Shown piece by piece: positions 1 to 8,920 of a stretch of 64,000 nucleotides of DNA. The translations under genes were made by a program, and so were the position numbers. The notes beneath the pieces are model-generated. The model searched no databases. It was given only the letters and a program-made list of their open reading frames with translations, and was not told where the DNA came from. Within the stretch, counting starts at the first letter, position 1, and each line of letters starts with the position of its first letter. The stretch covers positions 22,973-86,972 of the forward strand of contig CAJJBP010000023.1 in assembly GCA_905182425.1 (NCBI GenBank), given 5' to 3'. Source of the DNA: an uncultured Planktomarina sp. Lineage in GTDB: Bacteria > Pseudomonadota > Alphaproteobacteria > Rhodobacterales > Rhodobacteraceae.

Positions 1-2
1 CG

Positions 3-983
3 TGCCTTGCCGCCACAGGCACGGATACTGGCGGCTCTATTCGCCAACCAGCTGCGTTTACGGGAACCACTGGAATCAAGCCTACTTATGGCCGTTGCTC
101 ACGTTGGGGCATTGTGGCGTTTGCGTCTTCTCTTGACCAAGCGGGTCCAATTACCAAAAATGTTAGAGATGCGGCAATTATGCTCGAAGCTATGTGTGGA
201 TTTGATGCTAAAGACAGTACCTCCGCAAACATACCTGTGCCAGACTTTGAAGCTGCGTTGAGTGGCGATATCCGGGGCAAAATAATTGGTATTCCTAAAG
301 AGTACCGAGTAGAAAATATGCCAGCTGAGTTAGAGGCGCTTTGGGCGCAAGGAACGGAAATGCTGCAGGATGCAGGCGCTAAAGTTAGGGATATTAGCCT
401 TCCTCACACCAAATACGCATTGCCGGCATATTACGTAATTGCGCCAGCTGAAGCTTCATCCAACTTGGCGCGTTATGACGGTGTTAGGTTTGGCCATCGC
501 GCGCAGCTCGAAGCAGGCGATGGTATTACTGAAATGTATGAAAAAACACGAGCTGAGGGCTTTGGCTCTGAAGTTCAACGCCGTGTCATGATCGGAACAT
601 ATGTTCTCTCAGCAGGTTTTTATGATGCATATTATAATCGTGCGCGCCGTGTACGTGCATTAATCAAGAAAGACTTTGATGATGCATTTATATCTGGGAT
701 TGACGCAATTTTAACTCCAGCAACGCCGTCGGCGGCCTTTGGTTTGGGAGAAATGGCTAATGCTGATCCTGTAAAAATGTACCTGTTTGACGTATTCACA
801 GTGACTGTTAACCTTGCAGGGTTGCCAGCTATATCGGTTCCTGCGGGACTTGATAGCAAAGGCTTGCCACTCGGTTTGCAGCTTATAGGTCGACCCTGGG
901 AGGAAGGTGAACTTCTAAATACGGCTTACGCTTTGGAGGAGGCATTGGGTTTCAATACAAAGCCTGCGCAGTGGTGGATATAA
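3..983 (+). CDS. gatA: GatA, Asp/Glu-tRNA amidotransferase subunit A (5' truncated by window)
   Basis: C-terminal 326 residues of the amidase subunit of the GatCAB complex, which converts misacylated Glu-tRNA(Gln) or Asp-tRNA(Asn) to the amide form in the cytoplasm. The reading frame is open from base 3. It begins inside the amidase signature: [16 protein letters not shown] is visible right away and contains the catalytic serine and glycine-rich loop, followed by [13 protein letters not shown]. The catalytic lysine lies upstream of the window. The C-terminus, with the conserved [18 protein letters not shown] stretch, is complete. No gatC or gatB is seen downstream, so the complex is not fully encoded as one operon here, at least on this side. 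Identification is secure from the amidase motif and the GatA-type C-terminus. Confidence 0.95.
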   Translation, partial: CLAATGTDTGGSIRQPAAFTGTTGIKPTYGRCSRWGIVAFASSLDQAGPITKNVRDAAIMLEAMCGFDAKDSTSANIPVPDFEAALSGDIRGKIIGIPKEYRVENMPAELEALWAQGTEMLQDAGAKVRDISLPHTKYALPAYYVIAPAEASSNLARYDGVRFGHRAQLEAGDGITEMYEKTRAEGFGSEVQRRVMIGTYVLSAGFYDAYYNRARRVRALIKKDFDDAFISGIDAILTPATPSAAFGLGEMANADPVKMYLFDVFTVTVNLAGLPAISVPAGLDSKGLPLGLQLIGRPWEEGELLNTAYALEEALGFNTKPAQWWI

Positions 984-1103
984 AAGGGTGTACTCCTAAG
1001 CTAAATAAAGCCTTATGTACTTTATTCTGTGTTGCTAAGTGAAGTTATTCTGGTGTGGGGTGGGTTGCTCCGCTAAACTGATTTTAAAAAAGCGGGAAAG
1101 AGT

Positions 1104-1727
1104 ATGAGATATTTCGTGAAATTAACATTTTTGTTTGGTTTAACGGCTTGTCAGCCTTTTTCTTCGAACGAAATACTAAGTAATACGGGTGGTCGTCTGT
1201 CAAATCTTCAGATTGGGCAAGCAGGGTCCAGTATTGATCTGGGCTTTTCTGGGCCTTCAGGTGTTGTTTTGACTGAATTGCCGGATTCCGCTATCGATGG
1301 GGCAGTGCCAGTTACAGTTTCCCCAATAAAAAAAGATATAAGCTTATCTAACGAACAAGATTTTGATGCTGTTGCAAGTGAACAGAGCATTGAAAGTGAT
1401 GCTGCGCGGATTGCTGCAAATCGTGAGAAATATATTGTTGTCGAGGTAAAAGATCTGCCAACTCGTGAAGGGACTACGCCAAACGTCGTTGACTATGCAA
1501 TTCAGACCGATAATCCAGTTGGCGTTCAGCTTTACCGCCGGTTTGTGTTGAGTACAGAAAACCGCTACCGCAAGAACTGCCAAAAATTCTCTACCTCCGA
1601 AATGGCTCAGCAGGCGTTTTTAGCTGGTGGTGGGCCTGTTCGCGACCGTCTTGGCATTGATCCAGATGGAGACGGATTTGCCTGTGATTGGGATCCTCGC
1701 TCCTTCCGAGCCGTGGTGCAAAACTGA
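1104..1727 (+). CDS. Excalibur-type calcium-binding lipoprotein, hypothetical
   Basis: Predicted 207-residue lipoprotein. It starts with a short basic/hydrophobic signal peptide and a lipobox, LTAC, with the lipid-attachment cysteine at residue 16. The central part is low in recognisable structure. The C-terminal 40 or so residues resemble the Excalibur domain: a cysteine in NCQKF, an AQ..F segment, then DPDGDGFACDWDP, an EF-hand-like calcium loop with a second cysteine. The domain is common in secreted or envelope proteins, often beside nucleases or peptidoglycan enzymes, and the next gene is a peptidoglycan amidase that overlaps it. Cellular role unknown. The domain assignment is by motif only. 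Confidence 0.75.
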   Translation: MRYFVKLTFLFGLTACQPFSSNEILSNTGGRLSNLQIGQAGSSIDLGFSGPSGVVLTELPDSAIDGAVPVTVSPIKKDISLSNEQDFDAVASEQSIESDAARIAANREKYIVVEVKDLPTREGTTPNVVDYAIQTDNPVGVQLYRRFVLSTENRYRKNCQKFSTSEMAQQAFLAGGGPVRDRLGIDPDGDGFACDWDPRSFRAVVQN

Positions 1728-2419
1728 CGCCGCCAGTAATTTCCAGGCATCCATCGCCCAATTTTGGACATCGCATCGGCTGTGACCGGCCCAATCTTAT
1801 TGTTATACACTATACAGCAATGGATTGCCCTAAGGCCGCTATTGCGCGGCTGTGTGACCCTGCCCATCAAGTTTCGGTTCATTATATTATCGATAAATTT
1901 GGTGATATAACGCAATTGGTGGGAGAGGCTTATCGTGCCTGGCATGCGGGTGTCGGCAAATGGCTGTCAATTGATGACGTTAATTCGGCTTCAATTGGAA
2001 TAGAACTTTGCAATGATGGAACACAATGCTTTGAAGAAGGCCAAATGCATGCACTAAAAGCGCTTTTGGCTGATATAATGAAGCGTTGGGATATTCCCGC
2101 TAAAAATGTGATTGGCCATTCAGATATGGCTCCTGGGCGCAAACAAGACCCGGGTCGTTTTTTTGATTGGCGTATTTTAACCTCCAGTGGTTTGGCTGTG
2201 TTTCGTGGTGAACAACATAATATTAAGTTACCGTTTTTTGAAGCTGCGCAACAGTTTGGATATTTTTTGCCAAATCCAGATGATGCGGATCGGCAATATG
2301 CAGTACTTGAAGCCTTTCGTTCTAGGTTCCGCCCTGAGGCCTTTGGGCCACTTAATGAGGATGATACTCAGATCATGTCAGATTTAGTGCAAACCTATTT
2401 TGGATCTCAGGAGACTTGA
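1688..2419 (+). CDS. N-acetylmuramoyl-L-alanine amidase, AmpD-like
   Basis: Zinc amidase of the Amidase_2/AmpD family that cleaves the amide bond between N-acetylmuramic acid and L-alanine in muropeptides, during wall recycling or remodelling. Metal-ligand regions are visible: IHYTAM (first His), the Trp-His-Ala-Gly motif AWHAGVGKW, and GHSDMAPGRKQDPG with the distal His and Asp. There is no signal peptide, so a cytoplasmic recycling role is likely. The start is uncertain. A TTG at 1688 gives 243 aa but overlaps the lipoprotein gene by 40 bases, and homology to AmpD really begins near the HPSPNFG segment. A CTG at 1724 is the only other near-cognate start in that area; there is no ATG. The stop codon overlaps the -35 box of the rnpB promoter. 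Confidence 0.88.
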   Translation: MGSSLLPSRGAKLTPPVISRHPSPNFGHRIGCDRPNLIVIHYTAMDCPKAAIARLCDPAHQVSVHYIIDKFGDITQLVGEAYRAWHAGVGKWLSIDDVNSASIGIELCNDGTQCFEEGQMHALKALLADIMKRWDIPAKNVIGHSDMAPGRKQDPGRFFDWRILTSSGLAVFRGEQHNIKLPFFEAAQQFGYFLPNPDDADRQYAVLEAFRSRFRPEAFGPLNEDDTQIMSDLVQTYFGSQET

Positions 2420-2444
2420 CCGAACACCAAGAGCCGCCTAGTAG
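2416..2444 (+). promoter_or_regulatory. Sigma-70-type promoter of rnpB
   Basis: TTGACC at 2416-2421 and TAGTAG at 2439-2444 are separated by exactly 17 bases. The predicted transcription start, 6-8 bases downstream, falls at the first base of the P1 stem of the RNase P RNA near 2451. The -35 box overlaps the stop codon of the AmpD-like gene. Position and spacing make this one of the better-supported promoters in the window; it has not been shown experimentally. Confidence 0.7.
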
Positions 2445-2450
2445 CTTCAT

Positions 2451-2823
2451 TGCGTGGGTGGCTGGGCAATCGCGAGGGGAAACCTTCGAGGAAAGTCCGG
2501 ACTCCTTGAAACAACGGTGCCGGGTAACGCCCGGCGGGGGAAACCCTAGGGAAAGCGCCACAGAGAAAAGACAGCCTTGCATGCAAGGTAATGGTGAAAC
2601 GGTGGGGTAAAGCTCACCGCGCGGTTGGCAACAATCGTGGCACGGCAAGCCCCACCGGGAGCAATGCCAAATAGGAACCGCACATGGACCGTTTCAGTTC
2701 AGCAGGTTCGGGTTGGCAGCTAGATGGGTCTGGTAACAGGCTCGCGAGATGAATGATTGCACAAGGGCGTACAGGTAACTGTGCTGTCTTGGACAAAATC
2801 CGGCTTATAGGCCTCCCACGCGT
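2451..2823 (+). ncRNA. rnpB: RNase P RNA, bacterial type A
   Basis: Catalytic RNA of ribonuclease P, which removes the 5' leader from pre-tRNAs. The 5' strand of P1 (GCGTGGG, 2452-2458) pairs with CCCACGC at 2815-2821, which sets the ends. Conserved signatures in order are GAGGAAAGTCCGGACTCC in the CR-I region (about 2487-2504), ACGCCCGGCGGGGG, the AGGGAAAGCGCCACAGAGA segment of CR-II/III, GGTAAAGCTCACC, and the 3' GACAAAATCCGGCTTATAGG block (CR-V) just before the P1 3' strand. The length of about 373 nt is normal for alphaproteobacteria. Ends are accurate to a few bases. Confidence 0.96.
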
Positions 2824-2937
2824 TTCTAACTTTATTGGCTTACAGGCAGTGAATCGGTTGACAGTGCGGCCCACAGGGTTAAAAGCCGAGCTTAAGAACT
2901 AATGCGGCCATCCGGCTGCGTCCGTAGGAGATTTACC

Positions 2938-3105
2938 ATGGCGAAGCCAACCACAATTAAGATACGCCTGAATTCCAGTGCGGGAACTGGCCACTTCTAT
3001 GTGGCTAAAAAAAATGCGCGGACAATGACTGAGAAAATGGTTGTTCGTAAATATGATCCGGTTGTTCGTCAGCACGTTGAATATAAAGAAGGCAAAATCA
3101 AATAA
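2938..3105 (+). CDS. rpmG: 50S ribosomal protein L33
   Basis: 55-residue large-subunit ribosomal protein. It starts [18 protein letters not shown] and contains the family core [13 protein letters not shown] and [14 protein letters not shown]. The ATG at 2938 is chosen over an upstream in-frame ATG at 2902 because it matches the family N-terminus and has a TAGGAG ribosome-binding site 8 bases before it. It lacks the four zinc-binding cysteines, as is normal for the C-minus L33 type. The gene stands alone between rnpB and a strong terminator. Confidence 0.97.
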   Translation: MAKPTTIKIRLNSSAGTGHFYVAKKNARTMTEKMVVRKYDPVVRQHVEYKEGKIK

Positions 3106-3133
3106 GCATACAGCTGTTTTGATTTTTTTTGAG

Positions 3134-3160
3134 GGCCGTGCATGATGCGCGGCCTTTTTT
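3134..3160 (+). terminator. Rho-independent terminator after rpmG
   Basis: The GGCCG/CGGCC arms (3134-3138 and 3150-3154) are extended by a T-G wobble and GCA/TGC pairs around a very short loop, then followed by six Ts. It lies 28 bases past the rpmG stop. Confidence 0.9.
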
Positions 3161-3296
3161 AATTTTACATATCTGTTGGCTGAAGTGCTAAGTTTGGCAC
3201 TGGGTGGGTATTATTATCTCATCCGTAATCGCAAATAAAACCATAAACTTCTGAATATCAATATAGTTGGACTCTGAAAAAGATTAGATTTTTCAT

Positions 3297-3335
3297 AAAA
3301 AAACTCCCCAGCCTTTTTTGGCTGGGGAGTTTTTT
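3297..3335 (-). terminator. Bidirectional terminator after the Bax-inhibitor-like gene
   Basis: A perfect 10-bp stem, CTCCCCAGCC at 3304-3313 with GGCTGGGGAG at 3320-3329, closes on a six-T loop. It is flanked by seven As on the left and a run of Ts on the right, so it can stop transcription in both directions. It sits 24 bases past the stop of the minus-strand gene ending at 3360 and backs up the rpmG terminator on the plus strand. The 140 bases between the two terminators contain nothing I recognise. Confidence 0.92.
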
Positions 3336-3359
3336 AGTTAGAGATTAGCCTAAAGTGCG

Positions 3360-4139
3360 TTACTCGCTGCTACCCATGAACATTAGCAAGAAAGAGAACA
3401 TATTCAGGAAATCTAGGTAAAGGTTTAACGCGCCGAAAATGGCTGATTTGGCTAACCACTCTTGGTCACCATGATGGGCATGTGCTAAGTATTGGTTCTT
3501 AATTGTTTGAGTGTCATAGGCCGTCAATGCCGCAAAAACCAGAACACCAATACCTGAAATTGCGAACATCAGGGCAGGAGACTGGAGGAAAATATTAACA
3601 ACCATAGCCACGACAAGGCCAATAACCCCCATTACGAGGAAGCTACGCATGCCTGACATGTCACGTTTAGTAACGTAGCCGAACAAGGACAGACCGGCAA
3701 AAGCAATTGACGTCACTAGGAAAGTTTGTGTGATTGAATACCCGGTGTAGCGGATGAAAATTGAGCTAAGGGAGAGGCCGATTAGAGTTGCAAAGATGAA
3801 AAAGAACAGTTGAGCACCCGCAGCAGATGCGCGCCGCATAACAGCACCCATCCCAAGAAACAAAACTGCCAACGGGGCAAACATGATTACATATTTTAGG
3901 CCAGTTCCATAGATCAGATACCCAAAGTTGGTGAGCATTTTTCCGTTTGGCAATTGAGCAACCACTTGGCTTTGATCAGTAGTTGTAGCAAGACCTGCAA
4001 TGGCCCATGCTGCCAAAGCTGTGATCAGCATGCCTATGGACATAGTACCGTATACTTTGTTCATGTGCGCCCGCAACCCGGCATGTATTGCCGCGGTGCG
4101 GCTACCTGAATCGGCGGTTATTGTATTATAGTCGGCCAT
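3360..4139 (-). CDS. Bax inhibitor-1/YccA family membrane protein
   Basis: 259-residue inner-membrane protein with about seven hydrophobic segments, of the BI-1/YccA/TMBIM family. Bacterial members act as pH-sensitive calcium leak channels or modulate FtsH proteolysis. The N-terminus, MADYNTITADSGSRTAAIH, and GLRAHMNKVYGTMSIGM are typical of alphaproteobacterial members, as is the AYDTQTIKNQY motif before the last helix, which carries one of the conserved aspartates. The ATG at 4137-4139 is preferred over an upstream in-frame start (4235): it follows a GGAG ribosome-binding site and fits the family start, while the extra 32 residues do not. The monocistronic gene ends at the bidirectional terminator. 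Confidence 0.92.
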   Translation of the reverse strand: MADYNTITADSGSRTAAIHAGLRAHMNKVYGTMSIGMLITALAAWAIAGLATTTDQSQVVAQLPNGKMLTNFGYLIYGTGLKYVIMFAPLAVLFLGMGAVMRRASAAGAQLFFFIFATLIGLSLSSIFIRYTGYSITQTFLVTSIAFAGLSLFGYVTKRDMSGMRSFLVMGVIGLVVAMVVNIFLQSPALMFAISGIGVLVFAALTAYDTQTIKNQYLAHAHHGDQEWLAKSAIFGALNLYLDFLNMFSFLLMFMGSSE

Positions 4140-4298
4140 TTTGGTCTCCAAGTTTTTTAAGATCGAACGAATTTTTTCTGCTGTGTCCAATATTGGTACA
4201 TCTTTCGCTGATTTCAAGCGAATTAAATGCTTCATTGGTCAAATTTAATGAAAAAGTGTTAAATTTATGATACCGCATGTTGCAATTTTAGCGTAATC

Positions 4299-5273
4299 TT
4301 AAAGATCCCCTTTGAAGCCTTCTATAACAATCTTTCCTGTAGACTTGCGTTCTTTCAAATACGCGAGCGCATTTATTGCATCTGAAAACGCAAATTTCTT
4401 GCTAATATGAGGGCTTAAAGTACCTTGTTCGATAAATTTGAAAATCTGTGATAAACTTTCTGTTACCAGATGTGGCGCAAAGTTGAGATAGCCTCCCCAG
4501 TAAAATCCTTTTACGTCAACATTTTTTACTAATAAGTGGTTTGCCTTTATTTGAGGAACTTCACCGCTGGCAAACCCGATCACTAAATACCGCGCCTCCG
4601 GCCGGCAACACCGCATGGCCGTCACAAAATTTTTGCCACCAATTGGATCATAGACAACGTCAACACCACCTATGCCTTTAACAATTGCGTGGATATCTTC
4701 AGCGCTGCTATCAATCAATATATCGGCTCCACGTGTCCGACACACATCAAGCTTGTCTCTTCCGCGCGCAACGGCGACGACCTGTGCCCCTAAAGCCTTG
4801 CCAATCTCCACAGCAGTTAACCCAACGCCGCCTGAGGCGCCTAGAACCAAAAGTGTATCGTCGGGCTTCAAGTTCGCTCGGTGTGTTAATGCCAGATGTG
4901 ATGTTCCGTAAGCGATCAAGCTGCAAGCGGCTTGCTCAAAGCTTAATGCGTCAGCAATTTTAAGACATCGAGATTCATCTGCCGCTGCGTATTCCGCTAA
5001 ACCGCCCGATCCAGCAAAAGCAGCTACACGGTCTCCAATTTTAAAACCTTTTACAGTCTCTCCCAAAGCCACCACAGTTCCAGCAATTTCCATACCCAGA
5101 GTGAATGGTAGGTTTGGAGTTTCTTGATATGTGCCGTTGATCATTAATAAATCTGCGAAATTGAGGCTACAAGCCGTGACACTAATTAAAATTTCGGTTG
5201 GACAAATTTTTGGGTGAGGGACTTCAACAAACACTGGTGGACTTGCGTGATTTTCTACTTGAAGTGCGCGCAT
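4299..5273 (-). CDS. MDR-family NADPH:quinone oxidoreductase-like protein
   Basis: 324-residue zinc-free medium-chain dehydrogenase/reductase of the quinone oxidoreductase subfamily. It has an N-terminal GroES-like fold (SLNFADLLMINGTYQ, then PFTLGMEIAGTVVALGE) and a Rossmann domain with the nucleotide-binding motif LVLGASGGVGLTAVEIGKA near residues 143-161. No structural zinc-site cysteine cluster is seen, as expected for this branch. The likely reaction is NADPH-dependent reduction of a quinone or an enoyl substrate; the substrate cannot be told from sequence. It has a short GC-poor leader and no obvious operon partner. Confidence 0.85.
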   Translation of the reverse strand: MRALQVENHASPPVFVEVPHPKICPTEILISVTACSLNFADLLMINGTYQETPNLPFTLGMEIAGTVVALGETVKGFKIGDRVAAFAGSGGLAEYAAADESRCLKIADALSFEQAACSLIAYGTSHLALTHRANLKPDDTLLVLGASGGVGLTAVEIGKALGAQVVAVARGRDKLDVCRTRGADILIDSSAEDIHAIVKGIGGVDVVYDPIGGKNFVTAMRCCRPEARYLVIGFASGEVPQIKANHLLVKNVDVKGFYWGGYLNFAPHLVTESLSQIFKFIEQGTLSPHISKKFAFSDAINALAYLKERKSTGKIVIEGFKGDL

Positions 5274-5410
5274 CTGTTTGACCTTTCTGCAGCTTGGATG
5301 ACTTTTTAATACGCTAGTCAGCTTAGGCTCAAAGTTCCAGTCCTCAATCGCTTGCTTGACCGCGATGGACTGCTGACCATAAATGGGGGTGACATTAGGA
5401 AGCGCAATCC

Positions 5411-6220
5411 ATGACCCAAAATTATCTTGATGCAGACGTGATTTTGTCCACTGCTTTTCGGGTTGCTGATGCAGCAGCTGTTGAAACTTTAAAATGGTTT
5501 AGAGCCCCCCAACTTTTAGCCAAAAATAAGCTTCAAGCTGGATACGACCCTGTAACTCAAGCAGATCGGGCCGCTGAGTATGCTATGCGCTCAGTTTTGA
5601 ATAAATTTTGTCCGAATGATGCTGTTGTTGGTGAGGAGGAGCAAGACAAACAAGGAATCTCGGGCTTATCGTGGGTGCTTGATCCAATTGATGGGACGCG
5701 AGGTTATATGAGCGGCACGCCGACTTGGGGTACGTTAATAGCCCTTAATGACGGAGTTTCACCAGTTTTAGGTATCATTGACCAACCTTATATCGGCGAA
5801 CGATACGTTGGTGGTTTAGGGCATGCCTTCATGGAACGCAAAGGGGTTCGCGTCAGTTTGCGGACACGCGCCACCTCAGATCTGAGCGACGCCATAATTT
5901 TTACAACCTTCCCTGAAGTAGGCTCTGCAAAAGAAGCAGAGGCATTTCGTGCGGTAGCTGATGCCTGTAAGTTAGTACGTTATGGAATGGATTGTTATGC
6001 CTATGCGTTACTTGCGGCTGGCCAAATTGACCTAGTTATTGAGGCCGGCCTTAAACCCTATGATATTCAGGCCCCAATTGCCTTGGTTAGGGCCGCAGGT
6101 GGAATAGCTACTGATTGGGCTGGTGACAATCCGATGAACGGGGGTTCCTGCCTTTGTGCTGCAAATGCACAGGTTCATGCAGCGGCACTTAAAATATTAA
6201 AACACTACGGTCATGACTGA
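5411..6220 (+). CDS. hisN: Histidinol-phosphatase, inositol monophosphatase family
   Basis: 269-residue Mg-dependent phosphatase of the IMPase fold. Metal-ligand motifs are GEEE (residues 74-77), DPIDGTRGY (91-99) and the distal GMDCYAYALLAAGQIDLVIE with the third aspartate. The DPIDGTRGYMSG variant and the family length fit the HisN group, which removes phosphate from L-histidinol phosphate in histidine synthesis; inositol or 3'-phosphoadenosine phosphatase activity cannot be fully excluded. Its last 8 bases overlap the next gene, so the two are probably co-transcribed although their pathways look unrelated. Confidence 0.85.
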   Translation: MTQNYLDADVILSTAFRVADAAAVETLKWFRAPQLLAKNKLQAGYDPVTQADRAAEYAMRSVLNKFCPNDAVVGEEEQDKQGISGLSWVLDPIDGTRGYMSGTPTWGTLIALNDGVSPVLGIIDQPYIGERYVGGLGHAFMERKGVRVSLRTRATSDLSDAIIFTTFPEVGSAKEAEAFRAVADACKLVRYGMDCYAYALLAAGQIDLVIEAGLKPYDIQAPIALVRAAGGIATDWAGDNPMNGGSCLCAANAQVHAAALKILKHYGHD

Positions 6221-7556
6221 TACGCTAATTCAAAATGCCCGCCTTGTACTTGTAATGGACGCAAGACGCAGGGCACTGTCTAACTGTGACGTCTTAATCC
6301 GAGGTGGATTAATAGCAGCGGTTGGTTCTGGGCTTTCATCCGCAGGGTGCCGAGTTGTAAATGCGGACGGCTGTTTGGTTACACCTGGTTTAATCAATAC
6401 ACACCATCACCTTTATCAAACAATGACGCGCGCCGTCCCTGATGCTCAGGACCAGACCCTGTTTGGCTGGCTGAAAACTCTTTATCCGATTTGGTCCGCT
6501 ATGCGTCCTGATGATTTTTTTACGTCAGCACAAGTTGGAATGGCAGAGTTGCTGTTGTCAGGTTGCACGACAACCTCGGACCACCTTTACATTTATCCGA
6601 ACGGAGCGCGCCTAGAAGATACGATTGAGGCTGCAAACGAAATCGGAATGCGATTTCAGCCGACACGTGGTGCAATGAGTATTGGAGAAAGTGATGGTGG
6701 CCTACCCCCCGACCACTTAGTTGAAAATGAGCCAGAAATATTAGAGGATATGATCCGGGTCATCGATGCCTTTCACGATCCAAGTCACGGATCCATGGTG
6801 CGAGTTGGGGTCGCGCCGTGTTCACCCTTCTCCGTCAGTCGTGAGCTGATGCGAGATACCGCCATATTGGCACGGGACAAAGGTGTGATGATGCATACCC
6901 ATTTAGCTGAAAATGAGGAAGATGTTGCCTACAGTATTGATAAATTTGGAGTACGTCCTGGACAATATGTAGAAGATCTTGGGTGGGTTGGTCCTGACGT
7001 TTGGCATGCGCATTGTGTTAAGCTTGATGCGCAAGAAATAGAGCTTTTTGCTCGTACTAAAACAGGTGTGGCCCATTGCCCGTGTTCCAATTGTCGCTTA
7101 GCGTCAGGAATTGCCCCGATACGCGCAATGCGCGATGCTCGGGTTCCAGTTGGATTGGGAGTAGATGGATCAGCCTCGAACGATAACGGAAATTTAATGG
7201 CTGAGGCGCGTCAAACTATGTTACTTCAGCGCGTTGCCTTAGGGGCCGGGGCTATGTCTGCGCATGAAGCTTTAGAGATTGCCACCCTGGGAGGTGCTCA
7301 GGTTTTGGGGCGCTCCGACTGTGGATCTTTGAGCGTTGGCCAATGTGCAGATTTAGCAATCTGGGACATGAATGACGTTAATGCTGCAGGAAATTGGGAT
7401 CCAGCTGCGATCTTGCTTGCTGGCCCAAGTTTGGCCCGCGATGTTTTCGTTAATGGGAAACATATTGTGGCTGCTGGGCAGATTACGACTGTTGACCAAC
7501 GGGCATTGGCAGCCCAGCAAAACAAGCAAAGTATGGCTCTTCGGAGCCGTGCATAA
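6213..7556 (+). CDS. 8-Oxoguanine deaminase-like amidohydrolase
   Basis: 447-residue metal-dependent amidohydrolase. Zinc-site motifs are THHHL (63-67) at the end of the first strand, the MMHTHLAENEEDV histidine, WHAHCVKL, and the aspartate in GLGVDGSASND. The VDGSASND segment and the overall sequence match the 8-oxoguanine deaminase group (related to the atrazine hydrolase/cytosine deaminase family), which turns 8-oxoguanine into urate and removes an oxidised base. Annotation at the level of exact substrate is inference. It is translationally coupled to hisN by an 8-base overlap and converges on the guanine deaminase gene, leaving only two bases between stop codons. Confidence 0.85.
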   Translation: MTDTLIQNARLVLVMDARRRALSNCDVLIRGGLIAAVGSGLSSAGCRVVNADGCLVTPGLINTHHHLYQTMTRAVPDAQDQTLFGWLKTLYPIWSAMRPDDFFTSAQVGMAELLLSGCTTTSDHLYIYPNGARLEDTIEAANEIGMRFQPTRGAMSIGESDGGLPPDHLVENEPEILEDMIRVIDAFHDPSHGSMVRVGVAPCSPFSVSRELMRDTAILARDKGVMMHTHLAENEEDVAYSIDKFGVRPGQYVEDLGWVGPDVWHAHCVKLDAQEIELFARTKTGVAHCPCSNCRLASGIAPIRAMRDARVPVGLGVDGSASNDNGNLMAEARQTMLLQRVALGAGAMSAHEALEIATLGGAQVLGRSDCGSLSVGQCADLAIWDMNDVNAAGNWDPAAILLAGPSLARDVFVNGKHIVAAGQITTVDQRALAAQQNKQSMALRSRA

Positions 7557-7558
7557 AC

Positions 7559-8848
7559 TTATCCGACAAGATCGCCTGCGATCCAGACGTCGCGTACTGC
7601 CCTATCGTCGCCCATCATGATGGTTGGAAAGAGGTTTTCCCAAAAGTCTTCTGCATTGTTAACACGCTGAGCGATTCCAGAAGTTGAGCTTAAATCTAGG
7701 ATGCAGAGATCAGCTTCAGCGCCTATGCCAAGGTGTCCAATAATACCTTGAAGATGCAATGCTTGCGCTGATCCCTCGCTGGCCAGCCACATGAGCTGAG
7801 CGGGATGTAGTACGGCCCCTCGCAATTGTGCTACCTCATAGGCTGCTGCCATTGTGCGCAGCATTGAGAAATTGGATCCCCCACCAATATCCGTCGCTAG
7901 CCCTATGCTAACTTTGGCTTTCGCCAGGCCCATGAGGTCGAACAGGCCAGAACCAATGAACGTATTTGACGTAGGGCAGTGCACCACAGAGGCGCCAACC
8001 TCGGCCAATCTGGCCGCTTCACGTGGTTCAAGATGTATGGAATGCCCATATACGCCGCGTTTGCCGAGCAGGCCGTACTTCTCGTATGTGTCAAGATAAT
8101 CGCGTGCATCTGGGAAAAGATTTTTTACCCAAGCAACCTCTTCGCGTTGCTCGGATAGATGCGTTTGCATAAGGCATGTGGGTCGTTCGGCCCAAAGCGC
8201 TCCAAGAGCCTGCAATTGTTCAGGTGTTGAGGTGGGTGAAAATCTAGGCGTGATTGCATAGATCGCGCGACCGTTGCCGTGCCAGGCGTCAGCAAGTGCC
8301 TTGCTTTCATCGTAAGCGCGTTGGGCGGTATCCACCAAACCGTCTGGGGCATTGCGGTCCATGCAGGTTTTACCACCTATTACCCGCATTCCGCGATTGG
8401 CCGCAGCCTCGAAATATGCAGTCACTGAAGTTGGCGAAGAGGTGCAGTAACTTGCCATTGTTGTTGTGCCATGCGCCAAAGCTATATCCAAATAACTCAC
8501 TGCAATATCTGCAGCATAGCTTGGATCTGACAGGCGCATCTCTTCTGGAAATGTGTAGCTGTTGAGCCAATCTATTAGCCGTTTACCCCAGCTTGCGATA
8601 ATAGCGGTTTGTGGGTAGTGCACGTGAGCGTCAACAAAGCCAGGTAAAATTAAATCATTTCCATAATCAGTAATATCCGCGCGCGGATATGCTTCAAGTA
8701 GGGCGCTGCGTGAACCACGCCCAATGATATGACCGTCCTGGATAACGATTGCGCCATCAGTTTGATGATGTGAAACATTTTCCCACTCTTGTTCAAATGG
8801 GTCGCCGTCAAACCACAAGGTTTGGCCCAACAGTAATTTTTGATTCAA
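7559..8848 (-). CDS. guaD: Guanine deaminase
   Basis: Zinc hydrolase that converts guanine to xanthine and ammonia in purine catabolism. Motifs are DAHVHYPQ (HxH), QTHLSEQREEV, YGHSIHL, and ATDIGGGSNFSML with the catalytic aspartate; CPTSNTFIGSGLF is diagnostic for guanine deaminase. Start choice: an ATG at 8869 gives 436 aa, but a TTG at 8848 follows GGAG at a good distance and yields the usual N-terminus LNQKLLLGQTLWFDG, so the TTG is preferred (429 aa). It converges with the 8-oxoguanine deaminase gene, so two purine deaminases lie side by side on opposite strands. Confidence 0.93.
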   Translation of the reverse strand: MNQKLLLGQTLWFDGDPFEQEWENVSHHQTDGAIVIQDGHIIGRGSRSALLEAYPRADITDYGNDLILPGFVDAHVHYPQTAIIASWGKRLIDWLNSYTFPEEMRLSDPSYAADIAVSYLDIALAHGTTTMASYCTSSPTSVTAYFEAAANRGMRVIGGKTCMDRNAPDGLVDTAQRAYDESKALADAWHGNGRAIYAITPRFSPTSTPEQLQALGALWAERPTCLMQTHLSEQREEVAWVKNLFPDARDYLDTYEKYGLLGKRGVYGHSIHLEPREAARLAEVGASVVHCPTSNTFIGSGLFDLMGLAKAKVSIGLATDIGGGSNFSMLRTMAAAYEVAQLRGAVLHPAQLMWLASEGSAQALHLQGIIGHLGIGAEADLCILDLSSTSGIAQRVNNAEDFWENLFPTIMMGDDRAVRDVWIAGDLVG

Positions 8849-8920
8849 TGGATATTCTCCCAAATGCACATGTGCCGAGCTTCACCTTGTCATAGGCTCA
8901 GCAACTTCGTAAAGGCAGGT

